A stretch of DNA of 64,000 bases from Pyrrhoderma lamaoense (Eukaryota > Basidiomycota > Agaricomycetes > Hymenochaetales > Hymenochaetaceae). The stretch covers positions 744,001 through 808,000 of the forward strand of contig NBAZ01000009.1 in assembly GCA_002794735.1 (NCBI GenBank). The letters are read 5' to 3'. Made by a program: the position numbers and the translations under genes. The notes under the pieces are model-generated. The model worked only from the letters and a program-made list of their open reading frames with translations, ran no database searches and had not been told where the DNA came from. Below, one piece after another: positions 34,036 to 46,392 of the stretch (its first letter is position 1; the number at the start of each line of letters is the position of its first letter).

Positions 34036-37000
34036 CTACAAACTCACAACCCCCTCCTCCCTCACCTTCTCCTCCTCATCACACCTAACAAGCCCAAGCA
34101 TAGCCTCAACAACCTCCCCAGGAGTCGTGACATGCCACCCGGCAAGCGTCTTCTTACTGCTCGCCCCACACTCGTCGAGAACACGCTGTCGGGCCCCAGT
34201 CCGCCGATGAGGATGCTCGGTACCGGGTGTTGTTCGAATTCGGTGTCATGTTGAGAGGGCGTTAGGCTTATGATGTGTTCTTCTTTTTGTTTTGTCGTCG
34301 TCGTCGGCGGCTGTTGTGCAGACGAGGGCTGGGAAGGAGAAGGAGGGGGAAGTTGAGGTGTTGAGTGGGTGTAAGGAACGAGTGCCCTAAACATATCTTC
34401 ATCCGTCTTATCATCCCCAGCACAAAACACAAATCCAATCCCTCCTGCTCCTGCTCCTGCTCCTCCTTCTACTACCACTTCCTCACCAACAGCTCTCCCA
34501 CCCTCCCTCTCCAAAATCCTCCTAACAATAACCCCCTTATTAACCTCCACACTCCTCACCTCCAAATTCTTCTTCCCGACCATCACCTCAATCGGTCTCT
34601 TCCGAGCCACGTTATTCTCCAACAGATCCTGACACTGTCTACACTGGAACGCTCCCCATTCCGGGTCAGAGGACCGGTAGTGCCATGTTATGCTCGACTT
34701 TTTGATTTCGATGTGTGAGCCCGCGGTACGTTCGGTGTAGTACCGGAAGACGGCCTCGACTTCGGGCATCCAGGACATGTCGAGCGTTGTCGTCAGGTTC
34801 TTCCATTCGTTTCGCTTTTTTACGGGCTTCATTTCGTTTGACGTCGGTGTAGATTCCTCTTCCTCATCCTCGTCATCTTCAATAAAAGGTTCTCTCAAGA
34901 ACGAACCATGCTCAGCACTCATCCCCAACCTCTTCAAGTGTCCCAAATGCTGATCCAAAAACGCAGCGTCCCTCCCCGATATGATATACACCACGTTCCG
35001 CTCGTCCTCACTCAACTTTTTCAACATCTCCAACGTGTCTTTACTAGGCACGGCCATCGAGGGCGTTTTGACGATGGGCGTGAGCGTACCATCATAATCG
35101 AAAAGGAACAACCGTTTCTTCCCAACTATCCTTCCCACCTTCTTCCCACTTTTACCAACGGTCACCACCCGTTTACTAAGTCTCCCAGCTCTCCTATACG
35201 CCTCCTCCAACCTCTCTCTGTCCAACAATGGGGTACTATGCGCCGTATGCTCACTCGCGATCTGTCCCATCAATAACCTGACGAGCATCGCAGCCCAGGT
35301 ATGACTCGTATGCGTCGTCACGCTCTTCCAAAGCTTACGATGTCTCGTCATTTTTTCCTCTTCTCCCATTCTTAGACCTCTGTTGATCGCTTTGGCGACA
35401 CCGCCTAGGTCCCAGGGGTTGACTTGTAAGGCTCCACCTTCCATCGTCGTACTGATACCCATGAACTCGGAAAGGACGATTGGAGATCGTTTTGCTTTCC
35501 AGTTCCATGACCGACTACCGAGTCCACTTCCACTTCCGTCAAGACTACCACCAGCACCAGCACCAGCACCAGCACCTTCCTGGACCCTCACTCCATTCAA
35601 CCAATCCTGTCCCTGCGCGATAACAAACTCCATACTAGTCGTGTTCATCCCATCCCTGAGCGGGGTAATGACCGCTAAATCAGCCACGCTCAAAAGCGCA
35701 TAAAACTCATCCCTCTTTATCGTCTGATGATAGTGATGAACAGGAACGAAATCAAGCGCTCCAAACTCCCCATTAATATGCGCCACCAACTCGCTCACCT
35801 GTCTCTCCAACTTTGGAGAATCAGTCAGAGCTGGGGAGGTGACCTGGATGAGGACGACGTTCCCCACCCATTCTGGGTAGTCTTGGAGAAGACGTTCAAA
35901 GGCTCGGAGTTTTTGGAGGACGCCCTTGACTGCGTCTAGCTTGTCACGGGCTACGATGATCTTCTTTCCTTCGTATAATGAACGGAGGGCCTCGATTTTG
36001 GGACGGACGGATTCTCGGCATGCGTCTCGAGCTATACGTTCCGCGTCTACTCCGACTGGACAATGGGTGACAGTCGTCACATGTCCTTGATTATCAATCC
36101 CTAACCATCCTCCGTTCCCACTTCCTCCCGCACCAGATCCAGGTGCACCACCCCGAAAGCACCACCGCCAACAGGGACACCGACGCCAGCAGCGATCTCA
36201 TATCCACAGACCCTGACACAAGAAGAGACAAAGTGCCTTGAATACGAGTACGTCTGGAAGCACACCAAGTTCGCACCGAGCATCCCGTCTAACACTTCTC
36301 TCCTCCTCGGCAAGCACCTAAAGATTTCCGAACTCGGGAAGGGCGTGTGGACGAATAAGCCACAGATGACGTCGGGGATGAGTTGGCGGAGGAGGTGAGG
36401 GACGAGGAGAAGATGGTAGTCGTGGATCCAGACGAGGTCGCCTGGGGTGTAGACGGAGGCAACACGGCGGGCATAGGTGTAGTTGGCTTCTTGATAGGCT
36501 TGCCAATGGGAGTCGGCGTTTGGAGCTTCGGAGGCTACGTCTTGCCAGAGGAGGTAATGGAAGAGGGGCCAGAGGGCTGTTGAAAAAGTACGTGAGCAGA
36601 GTAGGTTGATCGTCGCGCATATATGGATAGTGTTATAGTGTCATAGTAGAGTTATCATTGAATTGGGTAGAAATAGATTAAAAAAGGCAAACAATAATAT
36701 CCATCAGCACACCATTAACCAAAGAAAGAGAACGAAACAGGACTCACTCGTCTTACAGTACCCATCATAATGTCCATGCGCAACTTTATCATCCAACCAA
36801 ACAGGCAGGTACTTGATCTTCCCTCCAGCATTCTCCTTAGGCTCCACGCCGTCCAGGTTATCTCTAACATACTCCGGCAAGGGCTCATGTCCTTTACTTT
36901 CACTCCCCGCTACACCTACATCTTCACCTTCGCCTTTACCACCGTCTACATACTCGACATCAACGTCATTATCGATATCAAGGGATGAGTACCGGTCGAT

Positions 37001-37908
37001 AGCCTCTATGAGCGCTTCTTTGTCTTCATCTGAGAGGTCGGACGTCGGGATCCGTACCTTTTCTTCTCTCTCGTACGTTGCAGTATCGTTTGTGATGGTG
37101 GTCGAAGTAGCAGTAACACCGTTAGCGCCATTAGTGGTACCGGCTGACCCAGCCGAAATTTGTTAGTCGTATTAATACATTGAAACCAATATCAACCATC
37201 GTCGTTCGTCATTATTAGATCAAGGCCCCCAAAATAGATATCAGACATTAAATTAGCATCATCATCATCATCATCATCATGAAAAAGTAACGGAGATAAA
37301 ACATGTTTCCCAAGTAAGAAAGAAAGAAAGAAAGAAAACTCACCCGAACCAGAAACGGGTACAGAGATAGTCTTTTGGAGATCCCCCGTCCAACCGATGA
37401 CGAGCTGTTCGCGAGAAGCACCGAGTGAGGTGATACCGCTGAACATGGCAGAGTGACCCCATCTGGGACCGATTATCCAGCGGTCTGCACGGTTGGAACG
37501 AGAGGTAGGAGTAACCGTCGGTCCAGAGTCGGTTATATGCTCGCCAACACCAGCCGCCGCCGCCGCTTTCGTTGTCGTCGTCGTCGTAGTCCCCTTGCGG
37601 TCTACATCTCCTTCGGCTTCATTGCCTGTACCCGTAGCACCCTCTCCGTCGACGTCCTCGGTGTCATCACGTACATCGCCAGCCCTGATGGGTGGAGTCA
37701 AAGGCGGACTGAGCACGCCAACCTTCTCTGGAGCCCTGGTAGCCGTCAAGGGCAAGTAATGAGTGACATGTATAATCCTGCCCGTCAATTCTATCCCTTT
37801 TGCCTTGTACTCTGATTCGAGAGAGAGGATCTGGGATTGGACTTGGGAGAGGCTTAGAGCTAGGTCAGCGCGTGCGCGGGAGTTGAGAGGTTCTGCGAAA
37901 GAGTCCAT
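34036..37908 (-). CDS. TPS2: Trehalose-6-phosphate phosphatase / synthase-like subunit (Tps2 type), two frame breaks
   Basis: Exons 37908-37344, 37143-36748 and 36576-34036, with introns of 200 and 171 nt. The N-terminal GT20 synthase-like domain has RIIHVTHYLPL, GDLVWIHDYHLLLVP, GLFVHTPFPSSEIF, GANLVCFQTYSYSRHF and TPLRDGMN. The C-terminal HAD phosphatase has LFLFDYDGTLTP (DxDGT), NVVYIISGRD and CAGDDKTDEDMF. The enzyme dephosphorylates trehalose-6-phosphate to trehalose in the cytosolic trehalose complex; Tps2-type synthase domains are usually structural. Gly/Ala-rich inserts occur at GGGAFG.. and GAGAGAGGS. The frame breaks at about 36150-36154 and at 34164-34167 (four Cs on the plus strand); copy B has one base more at each place and reads through. 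After the second break the open frame ends at 34062 instead of the expected TAG at 34036. Start chosen as the first ATG in the conserved exon. Confidence 0.88.
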
Positions 37909-40323
37909 TTGTTCCTTTTTTCTTGGGAGGGAAGAGGAGGGATGGATTGAGGTCTATGTTTTGGGTTGAGAGAGTTGTCAATCGGAGTGGGTGAGGGCGA
38001 CGGAGTACGGGGAAGAGTGATGTTGATGGGGAAGGAGAGCGTAGAGTGGAGGGACAAAGGATAAGGTGGATATATGCTTTGCTTTCTCTTGTTTGTCTGT
38101 GTAGGTTGTTTGAGCGAGAAGGGGGGGGGAAGAAGAGAGAAAGATATGGAAAGGGACGGAGGGGAAGAAGTATTAATAGAGGAAGATGTGTAGAGTGAGT
38201 AGTACTAGGAGAGGACGAATGATGACATCGATTATTTCATTTTCTATATTTGGTCATCTCGGCTACTCGCTTCTTATCTCGTCACCTTGCTTCTGTTTAC
38301 AATTCATGTTTGGCTCTCACTCCTCGCCCGTACTGTACTCTTTGCACACACACACACCCGACGGCTAGTAAAAGCAGTCATCACAGTAAACGTGGGTGGG
38401 CTCAGTCACTCACTCGCTCGCAGGACCTTCCTTATATATCCTACCCCAGCCAATCTCTCTTTCTATCCTTGTCCTCTGCCCCTTCCTTCCACGTACGTAC
38501 GTACGTACACGCACAACCCCCGATCCCAAAGATAGAACATGATACAGGGGGTATCATAAATATTGTCAAGGTCCACGTCAGTCAGCGATCAACATAAATC
38601 ATAATTGGCACTTTTATTACATATGCACGGAAAGAATGACAATCAATTTTACTTATAAAGAAAGTATATGGATTGCCATTAGTAATTACATAACCCAGAC
38701 CCTTGACAATATTTATGATACCCCCTGTAGAACGAACTGCTTCCGCCCAAGCTGGTCATTTGCCCACCCGCAGGCAATAATCACTTATCACTTACAGTAA
38801 CAATTGAGAACAAAAATGACATACTTTGGCTGCAAAAGGTAAAAGTACGAACACATGAGCCCCCCGCCGGTTCTCGTCTTCTCTCTCCCATTGATAACAG
38901 GATTAGGCGATGATCACCATAAGTGGCAATCATCTTGACTTTTTTGTTCTAGTCCTCTCTCTCCCTCTTTCATTTCTGACAAATCCTTCATCTCCTATTC
39001 ATCGATTCGTCCCTGTCCCATATTTTATTATCCTCTAGAATCTCCCCGCGCTTCAGTTCCCCGCCGCTATCGACCTTCCTACTCCGTCAAGTAGCACCCT
39101 CTTTCTCTCCTTTTTCCCGGTCCCGGGATCGGGCCCGCTCGGCCCTCTCTTCCCCCTCCGAGGTATATCCTCTATAATACCCACACACCTTATAACAACA
39201 AACATTCACACGATAAATCCGAAAGAACAAAGTCGGCGTTCTCGTAAACCACAACTAAACTGACTTCTTCTCGTCCCTTCTCCTCTTCTTTCGTTCTATT
39301 CCATAAATCACTATATATCTCCCTCCCCCCTTTCTTTCCTTTCTTTCCTAATTCTCCACTTTACACTCTAATTTCCCCGGGTCGTTCTCAAAGAAGGTGG
39401 GTTTTCGAAATGCGATCTTGGATCTACATCTACATCATGATCATCCCCTTTACAAAAATATCGTCTATCATCAATATCCTATTATCGTCTATATACCTCC
39501 CGTCCCTGCCCCCAACCTTCTTCGTCCTCCGTCGGACCTCCTTACCTCCCCTCCCTCACGGTCTCCTTCTCCTATCAAATTTCGGACTTTTAATCTTCTT
39601 TTCTTTTACTTACTCTTCGTTACTTTACTCTATTCTCCGTTTCCGTAATAATAATGATATCGTTATTATCATTATTATTATTAATCTCTTTTCTCACAAC
39701 ATAAACCCTCCTCTATCTTCCCATCATTCTAACAGCTCATCTGAACAAAGAACGTATGACTATTTTGAAGAGTAGCACTCGGTTACTACAACACTGCATG
39801 ATAGAGCGCGGTATTATAATCAATGAAGAATTAATTAGAGAGAGTAGTATATATCGTACGTGTAGATACGTATACCGGGTCATTATGTTACGCATACGAC
39901 TAACTTTGCTTTAGCTGCATTGCTAGGGGAAAGTGTTAGCAGGAATCAATACCAAAAAGTTAATGACCATAAGTCTCAACAAGTCTAAATATCTCAAATT
40001 ATGAGTTTTTTCTTCTCAATATCCATATACATCATTAACTTCCAAGGGGTTACCCCATACACGTTTTTTTCTTTTCTAATCTAACTTGTAGAAATGTTAA
40101 GATTTTTAATTAGTTCGCCTCTATTTTAAGACTAATTAATGTTGTATAAGAAACTACCTTTTCATAAACAGAACACCGTTACATATCCCCATAAACATTG
40201 GAAACAATGAGATAACGGATAGTGCATGATATAAGATAGTTTATAGCCATACAGAGAACTACTACATTATGTCTGATGTCTGTAAAGTTTTTTTTTTTTA
40301 GTCGGGTCCGCGGTGGTATGGTA
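37909..40323. other. Gene-poor 2.4-kb region
   Basis: Contains the trehalose gene promoter side (C/T-rich 37950-38170), (CA)n at 38347-38359, a short ACGT repeat at about 38490-38510, one MITE, and pyrimidine-rich sequence 38880-39350. A 121-codon ORF at 39410 is dominated by Ile/Ser/Leu from low-complexity DNA and is not called. Confidence 0.5.
38545..38727. mobile_element. 183-bp MITE with TA target duplication
   Basis: Terminal inverted repeats begin CAGGGGGTATCATAAATATT and extend about 27 bp to GTCAAGG; the right end at 38727 is the exact complement. TA lies on both sides (38543-38544, 38728-38729). Shares the TACAGG start with the 127-bp family but differs inside. Confidence 0.9.
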
Positions 40324-41151
40324 TCAGTGCTTCTGGTTCTGGCCCTGCTTCCGATTCTGATTCAGGAGTTCGAACCATTGTTTACACTTTTCGACTTCTT
40401 CTTTATACTCCTCCTCACGTACGTGTACATTACGACCCAGTGCTCCGAACATAGCTCTCTCAATATCAGCCAACCTCTTATCAGAGATCCCAGAGTTAAG
40501 AGCTTTGTTCCAAGAAGGCAAGGTAATACTCGATCTACTATACCTATCGTACACATATTTATTAGCAAGTATTGCAAGTGCAGTGAACGCTTGTGCAGCA
40601 TCGTAATCCCTCCTATGCTTCTTATCAACACGCCAAAGAAGGATTATCGTGTACAAAAATAAGTAGTTAGAAACTTGTATATCTGAGGTAATGTACAACC
40701 GAATCAACGCTTTCTCAAATCCAATTCGCGCTTCGTTGTCGTTGTTATCCAAATAATCCTCTTGGACCATTCGTTTGGAAACATATTTGATAATAGCAAC
40801 TCTCTTTCTAACTTCGCTATCCATTCTAGTGTTTATCGGCAACCTGTCATCAGGGAACCATTTGTCCTTGATGAAATATCCATCTGGCTTCCTGGCTACC
40901 CACTCGTTATTAGCCGTGAAGTATCCTATAAGGTCAAATGCGATTATTCTACGGTTCCCTTCAGAGTAGTATGCACCAGCGACTGCGTTGGGTCTCTTGA
41001 GGAGTCTCGATTCAGGAAATGTATTGAGCTGCTCTGGACGCTTGGAATTGAATGGAAGGAAATAAACATATTCTCGTGCGTTCTCTTGTGTAATGGGTTT
41101 ACCCTGATTAACAGGTGTAGGTGTAGTCTCTTTTTTACTTAAAAGGTACAT
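40324..41151 (-). CDS. Orphan protein with probable cyclin-box fold, paralog 1
   Basis: Intronless 275-aa ORF from ATG at 41151. Residues ~150-265 show the helical pattern of a Pho80-like cyclin box: FEKALIRLYITSDIQ, LFLYTIILLWRV, AFTALAILANKY (helix 3-like ALLLASKx pattern), a Trp (SWNKALNSGISDKRL) and LADIERAMFGALGRNVHVREEEY (the elneLE.xfLxxl...v..eEY pattern). The first ~145 residues contain YVYFLPF, a GAYYS..RRIIAFDLIGYF segment and MDSEVRKRVAIIKYVSKRMVQED, unlike domains I know. A TATATATAAG box on the minus strand lies about 75 nt upstream. A tandem paralog lies 1.6 kb upstream. The cyclin assignment is inferred from sequence pattern only; no kinase partner is encoded nearby. Confidence 0.6.
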   Translation of the reverse strand: MYLLSKKETTPTPVNQGKPITQENAREYVYFLPFNSKRPEQLNTFPESRLLKRPNAVAGAYYSEGNRRIIAFDLIGYFTANNEWVARKPDGYFIKDKWFPDDRLPINTRMDSEVRKRVAIIKYVSKRMVQEDYLDNNDNEARIGFEKALIRLYITSDIQVSNYLFLYTIILLWRVDKKHRRDYDAAQAFTALAILANKYVYDRYSRSSITLPSWNKALNSGISDKRLADIERAMFGALGRNVHVREEEYKEEVEKCKQWFELLNQNRKQGQNQKH

Positions 41152-42711
41152 GTTATCGGTGAGCTAGGAGCAAGAGTTGACGAGGGGGGAGGGGGTTATC
41201 GGTCGTACATACACACTTCTGGCTTATATATAGTGGTTGGGGTCGAAGAGATCAGCAAATCATTTCGATTTGCGTATGCAAGACAGCATTAATTCTTCCG
41301 TAAGAGATAGATTATTCCCTTTCTTTGCCTTTGCAAGCCTCGATATACCATATAACTTTGAAAGAAAGCAGTTACTCCTTAAAAAGGGAGTATATACATA
41401 TGAACATGACGTTACAGTGACCAGTCAAAAGTATGTATGAAGGACAGGAAAGTTGAAGACGACTGTAAATCAAAGATCTTCGAACTCGTATCAAACTTAT
41501 ATCAAGAGTTATCATTAGCCTGGTAGCCTATTAATTTGCACATAACTAGTGATCACCAATGATCACTAATCAACATTTTATACCGTTTCTCCTATTACCT
41601 CTAATCATCAAGTTCCTTATCTAGAAGAAGTTGTGTCAACCATGCGTGTGATCTCTCCGTACCTATTAAGGTATTTGATCCTCACTAAAGGAGAACGTGA
41701 ATGTGAATCATGTATGATCTTTGTACCATTTATACGTTCCGTTGATACTAAGTGTATCCACAGTCCTCAGATAGTCACAGTTCTGTTTGATATATAAGTA
41801 GTGTACCTTCTCGAGGAGAAAACTATCTCAAAACCCGAGTAGAGCCGAGTGAATAAGCCATCTAATTATGTTTCCCCACCCACCCCCCTCCCTCGGTATC
41901 ACCATTGCATAGGAGAAAAAATCTCAAAAAGAGTCCCCTTAGAACCTTCCTTTTCCGCTAGTTTGTTCAAGTACCCAATGTTTAGATAATATGAAAATCA
42001 CATTGCTTCCAGATAAACGCCAGTCATTAGACTTTAAGTTCAAAGTAGAGATATAGGATTTGTATTGTTATTGTTAATGCGGGCATGTTTAAGTGGCATA
42101 TTTTATTGATAAGGGAAGGTGTCAATATTGCTTCTTGTGAATTACCTAATCTCTTTTTAGTATTATTTATCTAGATAGTTTGAGTTCGTATAATCTTCTA
42201 GTGTAATAAAGACTACTTTTGCAATTCTATCAATGAAAATGTTGTAAACGAAACGATGAAACGATAATATTGGGGATACAAATAGAAGAAAGAGGGGAGA
42301 ACAAGGAGTATATGAGTCATGTATATGAGTCAGTTGAGTAGGTAACCTTACCGTGTCATGAGTTTACACATATAATCAACTTTGCTACAACTGAATGCTA
42401 AGGAAAGCATAGTAGAACCAGTACGAAAAAGCTGGTAATCAATAATCTCAAATCTTGTTTTCTCTAACGTCTGAAGTGTGCGAATTTCTTGTTACCCATC
42501 TTACACATTTTCAGTAATAGAAATCCAGAATCTACAAACTGGTTTCATTGTTGTATACGAAAGTTTCGAGTATAGACAGACATCATTCTACCTTCCTATG
42601 AATAACGTGAGCGCTTCACAATGAATAGTATATAGTATATCATACTAGATAACTTTTTACAAGATGTCTGATATCATAACTAGTCAGTCAGTTAGGTTCA
42701 TAAAAATGGGA
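41152..42711. other. Spacer between the two cyclin-fold paralogs
   Basis: AT-rich; includes the promoter of paralog 1 (TATA-like TTATATATAG at 41222-41231 on the plus strand) and the 3' flank of paralog 2. Similarity of AGCAAATCATTTCGATTTGCGT at about 41252 to sequence at about 43590 marks the duplicated promoter. No gene seen. Confidence 0.5.
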
Positions 42712-43491
42712 TCAACGTTTCTGAGTCTGTTCTTTCAACCACTCGTTATAGCGGTTAGCTTCCTTTCCAAAAACTTTCGGCTTGATATAAACCTTTCGAT
42801 CCAGTGCGTTGTTGTACAGCGCAATCTTGATTTCAGCCAACCTCTTATCAGAAATTCCAGATCTAAGATATTTGTTCCAGAAGGGCAAAGCAATTTTTTC
42901 ACGACTCTCGCCATGTAAACTCTTATATGCAAGTAAAGCAATAGCTGTAAACGCTACTGCAGGATCATAATACCTCCTAAATCTCCTACCAACACGCCGA
43001 AGAAGGATCATCGTAGTAATAAACAGATTAAAATGAAGTTGTACTTCTGAGGTAATGAACAACCGAATTAATGCTTTCTCAAGTTCAGATCGCGCTTCGT
43101 CGTTTAGGAAATCTTCTTGAACCATTTCTCTGGCAGCGTATTTTATGTAGGCCAGCCTTTTTCTAACCTCACGATCCATTGCGGCTATATTAGAATACAC
43201 GCCACCGGGATACCATGTGTTATTGTAGAAATGCCCATTAGGCTTCACTTGTACCCACTCGTTATCATGCGTGAAGTATCCAACAAGACCGAATCTGATC
43301 ATCCTACGGGCCTTTATAGAAAAGTATTCGCCAGAAATTGCGTTGGGTATCTTGGGAAAAGTACGCTCAGTGAGAGGTTTAAGCTTCTCTGGTGCGTTAT
43401 CATCGTGTCGAAGGAAGTATACATATTTCGGTAGATTCTCTTGTTTTAGGGACGTATCCTGGGTAGTCTCTTCTTTTTTCTGTGCGGGCAT
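42712..43491 (-). CDS. Orphan protein with probable cyclin-box fold, paralog 2
   Basis: Intronless; I use ATG at 43491 (MPAQKKEETT), giving 259 aa, because the open frame upstream has only a GTG. It aligns over its whole length with the ORF at 40324-41151: KYVYFLRHDD, ISGEYFS.KARRMIRFGLVGYF, MDREVRKRLAYIKYAAREMVQEDFL, ELEKALIRLFITSEVQ, TTMILLRRV, AFTAIALLAYKSL, FWNKYLRSGISDKRLAEIKIALYN and VYIKPKVFGKEANRYNEWL. Residues spaced like a cyclin box are retained, although the helix following GISDKRL lacks the Glu seen in paralog 1. A TATATAATAG-like box lies about 75-85 nt upstream. Function unknown. Confidence 0.6.
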   Translation of the reverse strand: MPAQKKEETTQDTSLKQENLPKYVYFLRHDDNAPEKLKPLTERTFPKIPNAISGEYFSIKARRMIRFGLVGYFTHDNEWVQVKPNGHFYNNTWYPGGVYSNIAAMDREVRKRLAYIKYAAREMVQEDFLNDEARSELEKALIRLFITSEVQLHFNLFITTMILLRRVGRRFRRYYDPAVAFTAIALLAYKSLHGESREKIALPFWNKYLRSGISDKRLAEIKIALYNNALDRKVYIKPKVFGKEANRYNEWLKEQTQKR

Positions 43492-46392
43492 ACTATCAAT
43501 GAGCGAGAATAGCGTTGATAAGGGTTTGTCACGCACACAGGTACATGCTAATTCTCTCTTCCTAGCCTATATAATAGAAAGATGGGGAGAACAGCAAAAC
43601 ACTTCGATTTGCGTATACGGGATACGAGATAGTGTTTCCTTCTTCTCGTAAGAACAAAGAGAATATCCTTTACTTTGCAAGTCACAACAACTCGTCACGG
43701 TTAAACACTCATATATCATTCTCCCTATCACCTCCGTCTACCAAGTTCCTTATCATAGCAAGGCTAAGTATACCATGTACACCTGTATAAAGTGTAAGCA
43801 TGACAATTTTTAATGTATGAGATCAACGTATCAATCTTTGTACCAGTCATATGCTCACTTAATACTTTATTCACTCTCATTATAAAGCAACCAGTCCTAT
43901 AAGCAATATAATCTCTTGAGGATGAAAACTATTTCTAGTACATATATTTACGATTAGAGTTGAAGTAAGTCGGGCATTAGACTATCACATTCCCTCCCCC
44001 CGGTGTCACCATTGCACAAGAAGTAAAATCTCCTAAACTCATCCAGGAACCTTCCTTCCCACTCGTTTGCTACTTTTTATACCAACGCTTAGATAATATA
44101 GGATTGTGTGTGTGTGTGTGTGTGAGTTTTTTTTTTTGTGTATCGTCACATTGCTCTTAACACTCGTTCAGTCAACCGGGAACTTCAAGGGTCAAAGTCA
44201 AAGTAGAGAGATTTATGAAGAATATCGGTTGGCGGGCGCGAGCATGTTTTTTCTTTTTTTGGAAAAAAAAATAAAACTTGGAAGAAAGTTCTAAAGTATC
44301 AATTACGTAGCTGACCTCTTTCTGGTCACATGTAGACCTTATAAGCGAACTCCTAAAATCCCATCTTACTCCTTCTCGTCTTACATCCAGAGTGTTTGTT
44401 AGATCGATTCTGTCTAAATATGTACTTCAACCTTACCGGGAACCAGCTAGTCAAGCTTTGACCCAAAATTGGGTGGCGATAATAGATGGCTTGGAGCTTG
44501 GAAAATGTAGTAAGACTTCGAATAGTCTATTTGTTGAGTATAAATTCAAATTCCAGATGAAAGATGCACGATATGGAAAGATATATGTCATCATTGACAT
44601 AGAACCACTTTTTTCTTTTTATCTATCTCATCTCATCTCATATCTCATAAAACATACGGACACAAAAGACCCTAATGGAAGTGGCAGGAAGCGAGATGAG
44701 ATGAAAATGAGTATGAGTATGAGTATGAGTAAAGAAAATGTAAAGGAAGAAAAAAAAAGGAACGTGAGGGAGCCCCGCAAAAAAAAGAAAGAACAGAGCA
44801 AGTTAGATGAAGATCAGATCGAGGAAACTGAGAAAAGAAAAGAATGAAAAAAACGGATGAACGAAGGAGTGAACGACCAATAAAGAGTCTAACAACCCAC
44901 AAAACCCACAATGAGAGCAGCTACGATAAAGCAAGAGCCTCACAAAAAGAAAATCGAAGGAGAGAAAAAAAAGTTTCGGACTGGTAAGATGAAAAAACCT
45001 CACAAAACCCTTGGAAAGACCATGTGTTATACCGTTTCAAAGAGTTGATCCGAAAAAAAAAATAGTGAGGGCGGAATAAAGGGACGAGGACGAGGGGCGG
45101 GGGAAAAGAAGAAGAAGAGGAAGCCTTCTGTGCTGTGGTAGTAGTGGAGAGCTAACCAGCGGACGACAAATACCTGCCAAAAGGTGTTTTCTTTCTTGTG
45201 AAAAGGGGAGGGGGGGGGGAGGCAGGCGGATTAGGAGGGAGACTCGAGATCTTTATAGACAATAGATGATGATAAAGATTGTATATGTATTGTATGTATA
45301 CCGAGTTGAAGACAAAAAGTGGAAAACTTACGGAAAACAGTTGAAAAAAAAAAACGATGTACGATGTAATTGATGGATAAATCGATGAGTTACGCAAAAA
45401 CCACGGAGAGTAAAAAAAAAAAAAACACAGAGAAAAAGAAAAAAGAAAACAGGGAAATTGTATGAGTTTATGTACACATGAGTTGAGAAAAAAAAAACTG
45501 GATGGCATGGATGGAATGGGGATTGCGATGAGGTTTATGGAATATGTGAGTGAATGAAGAGAGGAGTCAGGAAATGCTTTGCTTTGGCTTTGCTTAACAG
45601 AGAAGAGAATGATTATGTGCGATAATATGTAACCGAAATCGAAGGGAAAAAAAAAAGGAAATGAATGAACGAGCGTGAGTTGTTAGTGAGTTTCAAAAAG
45701 TGATGATGATGATAAAAAGGAAAAAAAAATAACCATGTAAGTCCAGTCAAAGTCAAGTCACACATAGATAAATAATATAAAAGCTGGTACCAAAAGAAAG
45801 AAAAACATAGGAAAAGGAAAGCCCGTCTTCCCCTTCCTTTCTCCCCCACCAAAAAAGTTTAGCTTTAGCTTTAATACGATTTTCTTGATATAAGTAGGAA
45901 ATAAGAAGATATAAGATGCAGAGAGAATAGTTAACGCCCCCCCTAATAAGATAAAGAGGAGGAGAAGCGAATAGTGAAAAAAAACAATAAGAAGGCAAGT
46001 GCGAGTGCAAGTCCGTAGAGTTAAGATACGAGGATCCCAATGGAGAAGTGTGTGGGGGGGGGATAGGGGGAGAAGGAGGAGAGATAGGTATGTATTTATG
46101 AAAAGGCGAGAATGATGAGTAAAGGGTAGATGGACAGATGCGAGTACAGGACACACACGAGAGAAAAAGGTATGGGGTGAAGGGGGGAGGGGGGGAAGGT
46201 CAGTGAAGTTTAACGGTTTCGTTCATCCTTTGCGATTGAATGAGTGACCGAATTGGCAGGTCGCTGATGACTTCCTCATTAGCAAAAACGTCAGCCATTC
46301 AGTAAGCTCGAACTGATCTCAAGTCGGTTTCGATCCCGAGAGGGTGGAGAGAGAGAAAGAGAGAGATACGAGTTTCCTCCGTAATCCAATGA
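43492..46392. other. 2.9-kb low-complexity spacer
   Basis: Contains (TG)n at 44105-44123, many A/G-rich stretches (44700-46160), and short homopolymers. ORFs such as 44392-44847 and those near 45150-46150 consist of Lys/Glu- or Ser/Phe-rich low-complexity translation and resemble no family. No gene called. Confidence 0.5.

Noticed and set aside
39397..39775. Two overlapping 83-121 codon ORFs
   Set aside because: Low-complexity Ile/Ser/Leu translation of pyrimidine-rich DNA; no promoter or splice support.
44392..44847. 151-codon plus-strand ORF
   Set aside because: C-terminal half is Lys/Glu/Met-Ser repeat from A/G-rich DNA; no homology recognised.
46260..46330. TGATGA and CTGA boxes resembling a C/D snoRNA
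   Set aside because: No convincing terminal stem or guide region, and the motifs are short enough to occur by chance.
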